From the NCBI GenBank assembly GCA_948474755.1, contig CAOLHI010001241.1:186001-250000 (forward strand): a stretch of 64,000 bases of DNA, written 5' to 3'. The stretch comes from Ctenosaura bakeri (lineage: Eukaryota > Chordata > Lepidosauria > Squamata > Iguanidae). Made by a program: the position numbers and the translations under genes. Below the pieces are notes generated by a model, which saw only the letters and a program-made list of their open reading frames with translations, made no database searches and was not told where the DNA came from. Numbering within the stretch: the first letter of the stretch is position 1; every line of letters starts with the position of its first letter. Positions 35,247 to 47,154 of the stretch are shown one piece after another.

Positions 35247-35664
35247 AGCCTTTTCACACCTTACCTTTTCATGGAGGTGGGGGGGCAGCACTCATGCGAG
35301 AAGCCTCAGCAGGAACACTGCCGCTTCCCTGCTGCCTCAGTTCTGCAGCAGCTTCCTGGTCGCGCGAGCACCGTGCGAACGCCCCGCCCCTTCCTGTCGC
35401 AGCACAACCTGGGAATTGCAGGCTAGCGCTGAGGCAGGAAGCCTCCCAACGCACCGCACGCCAGGTAAGTGCGCGCGGGCCCTGGGAGCATTGCGCAACT
35501 GTGCACCATTTTCAGCTTTAAGCCAAAAATGAAAAGGTGCATTCACGGTCTGCATCAGACCCTTGAGCATCACGTAAATGGGAGTGCGTTATGCAGACCG
35601 CTCCTCACATTTATGCGACGCTCAAGGGGTCCTCTCGTTTTGGAAACGCCATGCGAAAAGGGCT
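35247..35664 (+). mobile_element. Short non-autonomous DNA transposon, GGCCC family (copy B5)
   Basis: 418 bp, CpG-rich. The left end is AGCCTTTTCACACC and the right end the complement of AGCCCTTTTCGCA. The cassette is present: CCTTCCTGTCGCAG ending at 35402, then 62 bp, then CCAG|GTAAGT at 35465. CpG retention is higher than in copies B2 and B4, which suggests a younger insertion. No clean duplication remains. Confidence 0.78.
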
Positions 35665-37142
35665 TCAGATTGACTTCTTTCATCAGGCACAGTCTAAATC
35701 TAAATGATTATTATTTTCTTGTGAGTTAATCATTAGTTTATGTGTTTCCACTTCAAAGGTTTTCTTTAGTATAGATTATCATTATAGTTACTCACCAATA
35801 CTTATTTATAAAAACCATGCCTGAGGTCTAACAGAACTCTGAAAGCCCCACCAGTATAGTGGATCACCGGTGTTTGGCACTGCAGAAGCAGCAAGCAACA
35901 TTATGCAAACACAACAGATACCTGCATGCATCAGTGCTGGAACTACCAAAGTGCCCATTCTGTGGTTTGCACAATGGATTTCTGGCCCACTGATTTTTCA
36001 TACACAACTCTTTCCATGAATTCAGCAGGAGGCTAGATGTCTTTCTCAAAGAAACAAATACATTTTAAAAGCAGTTTAAAACATGGGGACCTACTGTTCT
36101 AAAGGAGAGGTGCCACTAAATACATTTAAAGTAACCTGTTGCATTCTGACTAAAGTATTTGTGTAGAAAATATTACAATAACTTATGTGGTTACTGATTA
36201 GGCTGATATTTTTGACCTTACATGCCCAAATTAAATTGCACACTGTAGCAGTATCTGAGCTGTACAATTATTCTGCTGTGGTTATGCTATGGGAACTCTT
36301 AAGATGAATGAGGCAGTCCTTCTTAGCTTTTGGAGATAGATGATCAAAGAAAAAGAGTATATTCAAACATGCCTTCTAACACTGGATACCCTCCAATAAT
36401 TTACTATTCCTTCCACAAAAAGTTCACATCTTTTCACATTTCTGTTGAGCATATTGCACTACACTTTAATCACTTCTCTTGCTAAAGAATGTAAAATAAT
36501 TCAGGTTAGTAGCAAAGAGTCAAGTAATATCTTAAATGAAATTCTCTTTCAAAGGTGTGGAAAGTGCTTGAAAATATAACATTTATCAAAGCTTATAATA
36601 ATATTTTTTTAAAAAAACAGTCATCGAAGTACTTCGTTCGTCTAAAATGGGTTTCACCCATTTGTGTTGAGGATTGAGCATTTAGAGGGGGAAATGGAGA
36701 AAAAGCAGAAAATGCTATTTGCCCCTTCCTCCCATCCAGCTGGCAATATCTATGTTTCAGGGCTATTTCTTTTACCTCTTCTCCAGACTTTTGCTTTGTA
36801 AGGAGCTCCAAATTGATGTGTATCTCTAGTTCCTCTATCCTGTAAATTTATTGCTGGTTAAGCAGAGGTGCAAGAGCTCTAAGAAGTACCATAGATTACT
36901 GCTTTGAATTCATAAACTACTTCTGCATCTTGTTGTATCCTTTTATGATATGATGCTTCAGGTTTTCCTTTCTGTAAAATGAGTTCCTGATGTAGTAGAA
37001 ATATGTGGGATTTAAGATGTGTGTTTATTGGTGGTGGTGTGTTTCTTCAAGGTATTTATATTTTATAGTGATTGCAAGACAAACTTATCATGGAAATTTC
37101 TTGGTAAAAGTTGTTCAGGGGAGGTTTGTTACTGCCTTACTC
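35665..37142. other. AT-rich non-coding stretch
   Basis: No gene or repeat is recognised between the two neighbouring short DNA transposons. Confidence 0.5.
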
Positions 37143-37145
37143 TAA

Positions 37146-37566
37146 GCCCCTTTTCGCACCTTACCTGGTGCCGCTGGCATTGCGAGGGGATCACGCAAGA
37201 AGCCTCTTCCAAGAGGCACTTGCATCCCCTCCTCTTCCCCTCTGCACCAGCTCTGTGCTGGCCGGAAGGAAGCATGAGCACTCCACCTCTTCTTTCCACA
37301 GCGCAGCCCAGGCTGTGCTGGGGGAAGAAGCACGATGGTCGCGTGTCCAGAGCCACAGCACACAAGGTAAGTGTGTGTGGGGCCCAGGAGGGACACATGA
37401 TTGTGCATCATTTTTGGCAATCAGCTGAAAATGATATAATGTGTGATCGCCACCTACTGGCCTTGGGAGCGTTGCGCGATTGCAAGGACGTCATGTGAAA
37501 CGGTCCTCGCAATCGCGCAAAACTCCTGAGGCCATTTCACAACAGGATAGGAGTGCGAAAAGGGTC
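37146..37566 (+). mobile_element. Short non-autonomous DNA transposon, GGCCC family (copy B6)
   Basis: 421 bp with TAA on both sides (37143-37145, 37567-37569). Inverted ends are GCCCCTTTTCGCAC and GTGCGAAAAGGGTC. The cassette is CTTCTTTCCACAG ending at 37301, then 65 bp, then CAAG|GTAAGT at 37367. CpG content is well preserved. Confidence 0.85.
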
Positions 37567-37569
37567 TAA

Positions 37570-39946
37570 GACTAAAAGAGTGTGACTATTGCCTTCCTGT
37601 AAGGCTAAAAGAGTGTTGGCGGCTGGCAGGAGATTGCAGGGAGAGCAATTGCCCATTCCCTGTGCTCCTTCCGTGGCAGCCCACCCAGGCACACCCATTT
37701 TGATGATAATGTTGTTTAGAAAGTGTAGAGCCAAATGCCCATGTTCACACTAGATGTAGTAATATTCTTAAAATTTTCAAAAACTTTTTGAGCTGGAAAC
37801 AGCTTCAGGTCATGTAAAATACTACAAATTTCAATGTTACATTAGACTTGCTTTGAAGAAAAATCATATCATTTTTATCAATCCAAGACTAAAGTATAGA
37901 AATGGATGTGCTGCTTGCAATTTAGTCATAGTACCATGCTTTAAATAAATCACTGCCAGTTCCTTTCAAAGGGGAAATGAAAAATAGTCTTCTAAATTAT
38001 TTATACTTTAAATTATAACGTTCATAGAATCTACTCTGTCTTCTCCTGTTTACACTACTAAATCCACCTAAACCTTATATAAACTGAGACATTTAGAAAT
38101 GGATACCAAAATGCAGACAGAGCACTGTAAACGCATATGCAAAGATGATGCTGTCTGGAGCTTATTTTGTCTGCTTGCCATATTGCACTGAACCTTGGAC
38201 ATAACTGTGTATAATGGGTTTTGAATCTGGTCTCTGTGGACTGCAGCCAACATCACATGCACAAGTTAATGACCGATTGTTATCTCTGCTCATTGCTAGT
38301 TCTTTCTCTTTTTTTAATGACTGTTTTAGTGTGAGGGTGGGTCACAAAGTAATGGATTAATTAAGGTCAAATCGCAGTGAATTGTACAGTTTATTTTTTT
38401 GGGGGGGGTATTAAAGAGTCCCACAGGATCCTCTTTCATATATTAAATAGTACCATTATAATGGTCAAGTAAAATAGGGGGTGGAAATCTATCTTGGTAA
38501 AGCAAGGAAAATGAAAATCCTACATTATTGCATTGCAAAGAAAAGGGACAAATGAAAACTATGCTAGCTCCTGTTTCTCAGCCTGAACATGCTTACAGAA
38601 AGATACTTCTGACAAGATTGTTCTAGACCCCAGAAAGATGATAGATGATTGATAGATAGACAGAGACAGACATATTGTGAGAGTAATTAACAATCAGAAC
38701 TTAATAAACAAATTAGCAAAATTTTTCACTTGCTGAGAACAATGATAAGCTGCATCAAAGGTGGCAATATAGAACTCCAACCTTCTTAAGTGGATGATGA
38801 TGTTATGCATTATCCTGTTGGTTAAGTCTGTGCGGCACTAAGTCTGTGTATTCAAAAGTCTCCTTTGAAAGAGATGATATTGCAATTCCAAATTCAGATA
38901 AATTAAATTACAATATGGGATCTTTGAAAACTTATATGTGAGCTTTTATTTTATATAAGTTCATTATATAATCGGTGGATACATAAAGATTATAATAAAA
39001 TCTTTGCAAACTCAGAATTTATCTTGATTTTTTTCTCCATCATCAATATGTGCAGTAGATCAAAGTAAATTTATTACAATATTTAATTTTAGTATGTTAT
39101 TAAGTGATCAAATGAAACATCCCAAATATAACTTTAAATACCTTTCTTGTACATGTGAATTGTGTGTAAATATCCCAGCAATTTCTGTTTTGGACTTTTC
39201 TCTTAGGTATGTGTTAATCAGTTGTGTAGTGGTAAATGTTAAAGTGCAGAAACACATAGTAACTGTGCTCATAGCGATATCCTCAAAATGACTTCAAAAA
39301 TGCAGGAAACAATATTAATATATATCAGCCAACCACTTTCAGTTATCTTCATTGCCACTGTAAGAGCTAGTTAGCTAGCTAGTTAGTTAGTTTTGGTAAA
39401 GCTATTGGGTCTTGCGTACTCAAAACAAAGCCACTCTGATATATTTTGCATAATAATGGTTCCAGCTAAGAACAAGATTGTTGCTATAGAAATCCACACC
39501 ACTCCATTACTGTAGACATTTCAGTAGAATAGGAGGGCCTGAAGTGGCAACTAATGACATCATCATTCCTGCTACTCAAAACATTTTGACCATGACTGCA
39601 CAACCCCACTGATTTTAATTCCACCATGCTTTGTCATCTATCTCAGTACTGTGTACACCAGCCTTCCACAAGTGACTACCCACTAGAACACATGGGAGTG
39701 CAACTGTGATTTTTCCCAGTTATGCTAGTGGTGGGTCTCGAAGGTTACAGGCAGAGTTCTTTCCTGGTGTGAACTGGTGAAGCCAATGACTGAACTAGGA
39801 ACCTCTTACATACAATTGTGTGCTCTTCCAGTGGACTATGATCCTTCTAGAAGTGTGGGGATCTGTTTACAATGCACGAAACTTATTTGCACCTTCTGCT
39901 GTTGTGTCCCATTTTGTTTAATTTAACATCTTATTATTAGGTTTAT
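37570..39946. other. AT-rich non-coding stretch
   Basis: No gene is recognised. Short GATA/GACA-type repeats occur near 38645 and a TAGT/TAGC repeat at about 39366-39393. A TTTTTTTTGGGGGGGG tract lies near 38393. Confidence 0.45.
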
Positions 39947-40490
39947 ACAGGCATGCCTCAGTTAACAAAGCTGACAAAGAAACTCTTTTTTAAACAGTCT
40001 TTTTAAGCCTGCCCAGTCCCCACTTTTCCCTCTTTGCCTACCTGGAAGTTTATTTAGCAGAATGAGTATTGGGAGAGTGGTGAAGGAGAGCTGAAGAAAC
40101 ATAGACTTTTGGTATCACATTGTAGCAGCTTTTCAGCAACAAATAATGCAATAAAGTTTGAGCTGTGAAAGAATGGGGTTCTACTCTAGCTGATCTTACT
40201 GTAGCTGTGTGTGCCTGTCTACAAGACACAAATGGCAGCTGCTTCTAGAATTCCATACTGAGCATGAATTAACAGCAAAAAAAGAGAGAAAAGGGGAAAT
40301 CAGATATGCCTGTCTCACCAGGCAAACCCAGATATTAAGAAACACGGATCTATAACTCTGGCCATCAAAATGTAAATCATAGGAAAAGAGGAAGCTGGTG
40401 AAAGAAAAAAAATCATCCTTGGACAAAGCTTTCAAGTGGTATCTCGAAGGATCAAAATGTTTCTTTTTACTTATGCAAGACTTCCCTGAG
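39947..40490 (+). repeat. Unnamed interspersed repeat, copy B (uninterrupted reference copy)
   Basis: The most complete of three copies, about 545 bp. It begins near CATGCCTCAGTTAAC and ends in a T-rich run. It aligns with copy A across two insertions and, in reverse, with copy C. The T-rich end could be a retroposon tail if the element is read in the other direction, but no coding remnant or tRNA-like head is seen. Confidence 0.7.
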
Positions 40491-41245
40491 TTTTTTTTTT
40501 CATGTGCAAATTGTTAGCTGTGGATTAAAAATTTGCTAGAAATTATTGGTTTTCTGTTTTTGTAGAGCAGGGACTTATCCTTGTTCCTTCCATATTATTT
40601 CTGCCTCTATTACCAAAGTTTCTGTTAAAGAGTAATTGTTTAAAGTTGCAACCGCATTTCTGAGTCAACTATGTGCCTTTTAAAAAATTAATATTGCATT
40701 TGACAATATAATGCACAGTCAAATTACTCAACTTTTAGAAACTTGTGACTAAAAGGCAAAGGAAATGGAGTAACATAGCCAAAAATACAATAATTCTCTG
40801 TGTTTTATCTCTAGTCATCATATCTGGAGATCCAGTCTCAATATGAGTGTTGGAATTGTTTATCTCAATGTATTCCTTTGAAACACTTAACATATTGCAA
40901 AAACAATGCACATTTTGACACAGTTGTCAGGCTCTGGTCAAAAAAGACTCAGAATCAACTAAGCATAGAAATTCCATTTGCCTGGGGAAATCATGGTACC
41001 TTTAAAGAAAGAAGGTTGATATTTATTAATGCAATACCTTTCTTAGTGTCTGCATTTCTATCTTCTAATAGTTAATTATCTCATGCAGTTCCCTTCAGTT
41101 TGGTAGGTCTTTGACAAACAAAATCTGAAGGAGAATTTTTACCTTGAATAGAAGGAACAGATTTAAAATGTGTAGGATTATCTGCTAATAACACCAACAC
41201 TCCACTTTTACATGTGATATGAAATACTTGTAGAGACTTCTCAAA

Positions 41246-41665
41246 GGCCCTTTCCGTAACTCACCTTTTTGCAGAGCTGGGGTGTGGAGATCGCGTGAGC
41301 AGCCTCTAGCGAGAGGCTCTCGCATCCCAGTTCCTTCAGCTCCGCAGCTGCTGCCTGCTCACACGAGAGCCCCTCTTCTTCCTTCTGCAGTGCAGCCTGG
41401 GATTTTCCCAAGCTGTGCTGGGGTAGGAAGCGCGAGCACTGCAGCTCCAGAGCTCTGCATGCACGGCAAGTATGCGTGGGGCCCCAGAGCAATGCGCAAT
41501 CGGACACTATTTTCGGCTTGCAGCCAAAAATGAAATAGTGCACAATCAGCGCCTGCCAGGCCCTGGAGCATCGCATGATTGTGAGTGCATTGTGTAGACC
41601 GCTCCTTGCAGTCGCGTGACACTCCAGGGGCCCTTTTGCATAGCAAATGCCATGCAAAAAGGGCC
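41246..41665 (+). mobile_element. Short non-autonomous DNA transposon, GGCCC family (copy B7)
   Basis: 420 bp with ends GGCCCTTTCC and GCAAAAAGGGCC, and AAA on both sides. The cassette is CTTCCTTCTGCAG ending at 41390, then 75 bp, then CACG|GCAAGT at 41466. Here the usual GT of the donor is GC, which can be a mutation or a usable GC donor. An inner palindrome lies at about 41510-41532, TTTTCGGCTTGCAGCCAAAA. Confidence 0.82.
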
Positions 41666-41950
41666 AAAGTTTAAGATATTTATTTATTCTTTCTAGAATT
41701 TCAGTCTTTGAATGTTGTTGACCAACCTTCTTAAGCTACAGTTCTTACTAAAACATTGACCAGATCATTAGAGCACCAACATATATAATATTAAATATGA
41801 TAATTGCTTAAACACAGCAGTAGGAATGCAAGGATGGAAAACAGAATTATGCAAATATTAGTTAAAAGCAGCTTGAAACAAATAGACATTCAAGCTCCAT
41901 TCAAGCCCCCCTGTAGTTACAAGCTTTCTTCAGTGCTATATTGTGAAAAG

Positions 41951-42797
41951 TGTTACCCTGAAAATTGGGGGTCCCACAAGGTGCGCCCGGCTTTGCCAAT
42001 TGAAAATACCAAGATGGGGAAATTAGACTCAGAGCACTGTTTTTGCTAGCGAGAGGCAGGGCAACGAAGCAAGATCTTTCACCCTATGTCTACAGCATTG
42101 GGTTAGAGAGTGGCTAGACAAGGTGGTTCCAAATAACAAACAATTCTTTATTAAGAACAAAACACAGAAGACAAACACAAACTAACTAGCTTAGAAAAGA
42201 AAGAGAGTTGCAAGGAGAGGCAATATGACCTGTTCTGTAGTCCTGGGGAGAGGTTGGAGATTCGGGGAAGGAAACTCAGCGTGGGGCGCTGAGGGGAGTC
42301 CCTTCAACACACCAACGGCAGGGCGGGATGGCAGTCAAAGGAGATCTGAGGATCAGTTAAAAGTGAGGGGTTTTTATAGGGAAGATCGTGCCTTTCGGCT
42401 ATGGCAGTCCTAAAGGAGGACAAAAGAGGTTTCGGTGCTGGACAAAAGGATTTGGTGAGGTCAGGTTTCTCGTGATGAGATTTGCATGTAGAAACAATAC
42501 CTTTGGCCGAAACGTTAATGGCCCAACTCACAAGAGTAGTTTGCCTGAGAGCCACGTGGCTATTGAGCAGTCTGTGGCGGGAAGTTCCCTAAAGCTTCAG
42601 GCGAGTTTTGTGTTGCTGGCTACAAAGAGAAATGGAATGTAAACCATTAACGGCCACTTCTCTGTCCGTGCTTATCCGGAGAACTTTGCAAACACATGAG
42701 ATGAGGTAATCGCAAGCCAGTCCAGCTAAGGCCAAATTAAATGATATCAAAAGGATATCTGGGGGTCCTCACTGAGGGCACCATGGCTGAAATAACA
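41951..42797 (-). mobile_element. Solo LTR (endogenous retroelement)
   Basis: An 847-bp block that starts TGTTA and ends TAACA. It is flanked by AAAG on both sides (41947-41950, 42798-42801), a 4-bp target duplication. In minus orientation it has TATAAAAACCCC (42368-42379) and, about 220 bp downstream, AATAAA (42147-42152), giving a plausible U3-R-U5. No internal genes adjoin it, so it is the product of recombination between two LTRs. The 4-bp duplication fits gammaretrovirus-like or gypsy-like integrases. The family is not identified. Confidence 0.85.
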
Positions 42798-42818
42798 AAA
42801 GCACAGGAAATAAATTAA

Positions 42819-42819
42819 A

Positions 42820-42854
<35 letters not shown>
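42819..42854. repeat. (GTAA)n microsatellite
   Basis: Nine tetranucleotide units just to the right of the solo LTR. Confidence 0.92.
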
Positions 42855-42855
<1 letters not shown>

Positions 42856-42929
42856 GTGTATCATGTGAGAAAGGGTTCCACACTACAGGGAACCATGCAA
42901 AAGTCTCTGTCTCTATTGTCTCCAACCCT

Positions 42930-43460
42930 AATACATTCTGATGATGGGTCCTGGTAGAGAGTTTCTGAGGTCCATCTTAAAATCTGGGCAGGGTTTTTAT
43001 CAGTGAAAGTGGTCTTTCAAAAAAAGCTCACCCCAGATATTAAGGACTTTAAAAGTCTCCATCAGCATTTTAAACTGAGCCTGGAAACCAAACAGAAAGC
43101 TGATATGACTGATACAATGTAAGTGCTGTATTCTGTGAGCACTGGGCATCTCCAGTATTCAGACTGCAATATGCTATCTACAGTGAAGTTTTGTGTTAGA
43201 GCATCATAGTGTCCTGTAATGAATTAACCAGGCATGTATAACCAATATGTAACCAGGTTCATGTAATAGAGAAAAAGCCTTTTTTCTCTAGGTCAGGTTC
43301 TGGTTTGGGAATGAGCCTAAGCTAACGAAAGGCACAGTTCCTAGCCACTGATGCCACCTGTATCTCCACAGATAGGATCCAAACTTCAAGATTATTTCTC
43401 CCAGAGGTTAAAAGGCATGGAGAATAAGAGAGAATCCTGAGGCATCCTAAAGACCAATAC
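42930..43460 (+). mobile_element. L2/CR1-like LINE fragment, non-coding part
   Basis: The phrase CATTTTAAACTGAGCCTGGA followed by AAACCAAACAGAAAGCTGA, and further on CCACTGATGCCACCTGTA, resembles squamate L2/CR1-type consensus sequence from memory. No frame is open. It is heavily decayed and the exact family is uncertain. Confidence 0.4.
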
Positions 43461-43499
43461 CTCTCAGCACCGTCCTTTGTCTCTTTCACTCCAAAAAGC

Positions 43500-44540
43500 T
43501 TTAGTATGCCCCTCAACAATATACTACAATATATCCTATCCGATTAAAAAATAAAAACACAAAAAATCTTTGAATATCTCTGAGTGAATTTTACAGTATT
43601 TTGTCTTCATAAGAAATCTGTAGATCAGAATTAATCCCACACAGAGACACACCGTCAGTTACTCGGGGAATCAATGGCAAGCCATGCTCAAATTTGAAGA
43701 TGGGCCCCTACACCAAGGGCAATTTTTTGTTCTTTTTCCAAATATAAATATATAAATTCTTCTTTTTTACAAGGGTTCTGTTGAATTTAAAATGTCTGTG
43801 AATGTGAACATATTACTAAATGGATCTACCAGTTTGGTAATAACATGCTTCATGCTGTTCTGTTCACAGCTGTAAGATGTAGGACATTCCATAGCACCTA
43901 TGTTTGCATTGTTTGCTTGTCTGAGTCTGATGAATCTGTCTAGAACATCTATTTGAGATCCATTCAGCTTGAGGAAATTGCTTATTGTGTCTTTCTTGTC
44001 ACTAATGTGTCTGCAAAGCACAATATCATAGCTTTTCTTTCCACTATGTCTGCCAAAAGATTGGTATACGGCTGACAATTTCTGAATACAGATGTGTTTG
44101 CATCTTATTTATGTGAAGTTGCTCAAATAGTTCATGCACTACTGACTATCATCAACATATGACTGCATCTTAGCTAGAAATCATAGATTAGATAAAGTTT
44201 AAGGAAATAATCATAGAGAGAAGAAAAGTTAATGATAAAAACATGAAAATTAAAATATGCAAGCAAAATCAAACCATGACAAGTGCTAAATAACTGCATA
44301 CTATGTATACACAGAATATGTTCAAACAATTGAGAATCATTCATTGTAGAACTGATTGGGAGTTATTAATTTGAATCATTAGTCTGTGGCCTAAATCAAG
44401 TTGTTAGCTCCAACTAGTGTAGACTCATTGAGTCAATGGGTATTCTATATTCTATATTTGGGTCTATTCTAGCTTGAACTAATTTGGATTTAGGCTCATT
44501 TTTATAAAACACTATGTGTTATAGATCTGATAATCCCTCA
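43500..44540. other. AT-rich stretch with one 103-codon frame of unknown meaning
   Basis: No repeat is recognised. A minus-strand frame at 43767-44078 (or from about 44090 if an acceptor-like CAG is used) has a protein-like, charged composition with three Cys. Frames of this length are expected by chance about once or twice in a window of this size and base composition, so it is not called as a gene. Confidence 0.4.
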
Positions 44541-44544
44541 TTAC

Positions 44545-44700
44545 TATATTTATTTATTTAGATATTGCCCTTGTGCTTCATAATTGGAGCAGCTGATATA
44601 TAACTAAAAACAATAGGAAACAATAGAAGAATAAAAGCAGTGATAAACATCATTAAACCAAGACATTAAATGTCAAAATAAAAGGTTTCACATGGAGACA
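44545..44700 (-). mobile_element. Possible LINE 3' tail
   Basis: TATTTATTTATTTAGATATTGCCC read in reverse looks like the tail of a squamate non-LTR element ending in TAAATAAATA. It is short and decayed. Confidence 0.25.
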
Positions 44701-44888
44701 AAAAAAAAGGAAGTAGTTGATGTGTGAAAATCTCTATGATTGAGTTACCACAACCAAAAAGGACCTTACTCCAGTGAACAACAGCTTCACGTATGAAAAC
44801 AAGGAAACAAGCAGTAAGGTGATCCTTAGGTAAAGTTTAAAGTACAGTAAGAAGCTACCCAAGTAATAAGAAAACAAGCAGAAATAAA

Positions 44889-46033
44889 ATGAAAAACAGT
44901 GACTTAAATCACAGGAAATACTGTAATTATGACTCCCAAAATAGTAAAGACCACTACAGAGAAAACTCTGTGCCAGAAGGCAAAGTAGTGAGTGAGGAGA
45001 CAATGGAGACTTTAACAGCCACCACAACTGAACATCTAGACAATATAGAAATACGGATGATTAAAAAAGAGATTGATTTGGCTGGGTTTGCAGAGAAAAA
45101 ATTAGAAATGAGAAAGAACCAAACTTAAGAAGAAAGAACCAGAGTTAAGAAGAAAAGGAACTCTAACACAAGAGAGAATTAAGAAAGAAAGAAAAAGAAT
45201 TAAGGGAACAGGAATTAAGGGAAAGATAGAGGGAAATACAGAGCGCTCATGAGATAGAACTGTATAATCAGAACTGAAATAATTGGAGTTAACTGCCAGT
45301 TTAATTCCTAGAGATACTAAGACCAATGGTTTCCCTCACCCACATAGAAAGAGTTTCAAAGTATTATAAAGGCACTGATCCCTTTTTCACCAGTTTTGTG
45401 CTGACATGGAATGAAGGGTGAAGAGAGATGGGATATTTAATGTCTCAAATTTGTTGAGGCCTGGCAGAAATTTATGAGGCTAGAGGAACCCATTAGATGA
45501 TGAATTATTTGAAAAAGGATAAAATAAAGGGTTGGTTTAACCCCAAAACATCACAGAAAAGAATTTAGAGGATTAAAAAGGAGACCTGAGGAAACTTACA
45601 ATCAATTAGGCTGAAAACTGGACTAGTTGTTGGGAAATTAGATTGATTGGTCCAAGGCTGCTAATAAGGAAGATGTAATAAATGTATGTAGTTGGAACAG
45701 TTTTATAGCATCTTGTCTCCAGATTTTAGATGGTTAGTGCAGGACAAACAGCCAAAACCATTGCCAAAGGATTATCTGGTTTTAATAAGAGGTGAAAGGC
45801 GGAAATGGTATTTTACCTCAGAAACAGAATCAGAACTTCCTCTTAAAAGACCCCACAGAAAGTGGCAGCATATTAATGACAGGGCATCTGAAGGAAAATT
45901 GTGTAACAGAAATGGGGAGAATTTGAAAGCTAACCCAGAACTACCCAAGAAGGCAAAAAATGTTCTGGATGTAGGGGAATGGGACATATACAATATAACT
46001 GCCCAGACACAAGTAAGAAAAACTGTACCTTAG
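44889..46033 (+). pseudogene. Gag of the gypsy-type element, broken
   Basis: Structural/RNA-binding protein remnant. The first part (44889 to about 45240) codes for a charged, probably coiled-coil head (MIKKEIDLAGFAEKKLEM). A capsid-like part follows in several frames, with KGTDPFFTSF near 45370 and FYSILSPDFRWLV near 45700. It ends with a zinc knuckle CSGCRGMGHIQYNC (45961-46002), a perfect C-x2-C-x4-H-x4-C, which lies in a different frame from the preceding 45692-46033 open frame. Stops occur at 45129 and several places in 45400-45690. Affiliation rests on the zinc knuckle, position and the integrase downstream. Confidence 0.65.
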
Positions 46034-46189
46034 AGACATAAGCAAGTAAATCTTAATGAGAACGATTCAGTCTGAGGGGGCAGAGAAGCCATTAAACCTT
46101 GAGGGAGAAAGAGTTCACCAACTAGGTCAGTTGTCAAGGAGACTGAAGGAACCCTTCAGAACAAGCCAAATACTGTATCATCATGTTGC

Positions 46190-46660
46190 TGGATTCAGAC
46201 ATAATGGGGATTTTGAACAAGTAGTGATAAATGGACAGAAGATGTTGACTCTAAGGCCATTTCCACACTAGCCTGTTATAGCGCTACGATTCTACTTTCA
46301 ACATCCTATGGAATCCTGGAGTTGCAGTTTTGGGAGGAATCGGCTGGCCCCTCCTGAAACTGCAAACCCCAGGATTCCACAGGATGTTGAAAGTGGAATC
46401 ATAGTGCTATAACAGGCTAGTGCGGAAATGGCCTAAGTAAGAAACACTGAAGCTCAACAATATGTAATTAAGCCCCATCTCATAAGCCAGAATGACATAG
46501 TAGAAGGACAACAATTTATGCTTAAAGGGCTAGGGGGACCAGCTGTTCCAGTGCCAGTAGCCAAGATGATTATGAGATATAAAGACTGGCAGAGCATCTG
46601 ACATCTAGTTGTTCATTCAGACATTCCTATATCATGTCTGATTGAGAACTATGCGATGCA
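46190..46660 (+). pseudogene. Retropepsin-like protease segment, interrupted
   Basis: VVINGQKMLTLR before 46254 and NTEAQQYVIKP after 46436 together resemble the flap-side lead-in and the active-site box of a retroviral-type aspartic protease. The D-T-G is decayed to N-T-E. KGLGGPAVPVPVAKM and PISCLIEN follow, matching the usual second half. A 179-bp DNA transposon sits exactly in front of the active-site box. No function remains. Confidence 0.5.
46255..46433. mobile_element. Short inverted-repeat DNA transposon, GGCCATTT family (copy A2)
   Basis: 179 bp forming an almost complete hairpin. GGCCATTTCCACACTAGCC on the left is mirrored by GGCTAGTGCGGAAATGGCC on the right, and the inner arms CAACATCCTATGGAATCCTGG also pair. 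TAA lies on both sides (46252-46254, 46434-46436). A 3-bp duplication suggests a PIF/Harbinger-type transposase. There is no coding capacity. Confidence 0.88.
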
Positions 46661-47154
46661 GGTATGTGTGACTACTCACCCCTAGGCTGAACAAGATCAA
46701 CATTTTCAGACTAAGTCAGAAGAAAGTGAGGATAAGCTTGAATCAGGTGATCATAGATCAGTTGACAACACTGAGGGAGTGAAGTTAAAGGATTTAAACT
46801 GTCAGACACTGATCAGTCTAAGTTCCTCAGGAAAGCAGGGTTCCTGTGAATTCATTAAAGAGCAAAATCTGGATGCATGTTTAAAGTCACTTAGAGAACT
46901 AGCAGCTTCAATTGCGTCCCAGAACTGTCTAAAGAGAACCCATCCAGGTAGGTATATGTGCAAGGCAAGCTATTCCAAGAATCCCTGAAATACAGATATT
47001 AAAATGTGTGAGAGAAACAGCAGCAGTTACTTGTGCCTACAAAATACAGGGAAAGTTTGATGGAAATGGCTTATTCTTCTGATGGACATTTGCGGATAAC
47101 TCAAACCGCCTGTCAAACTGCCTGTCATCTGACTTAAAACTTTTACTGCAGAAT

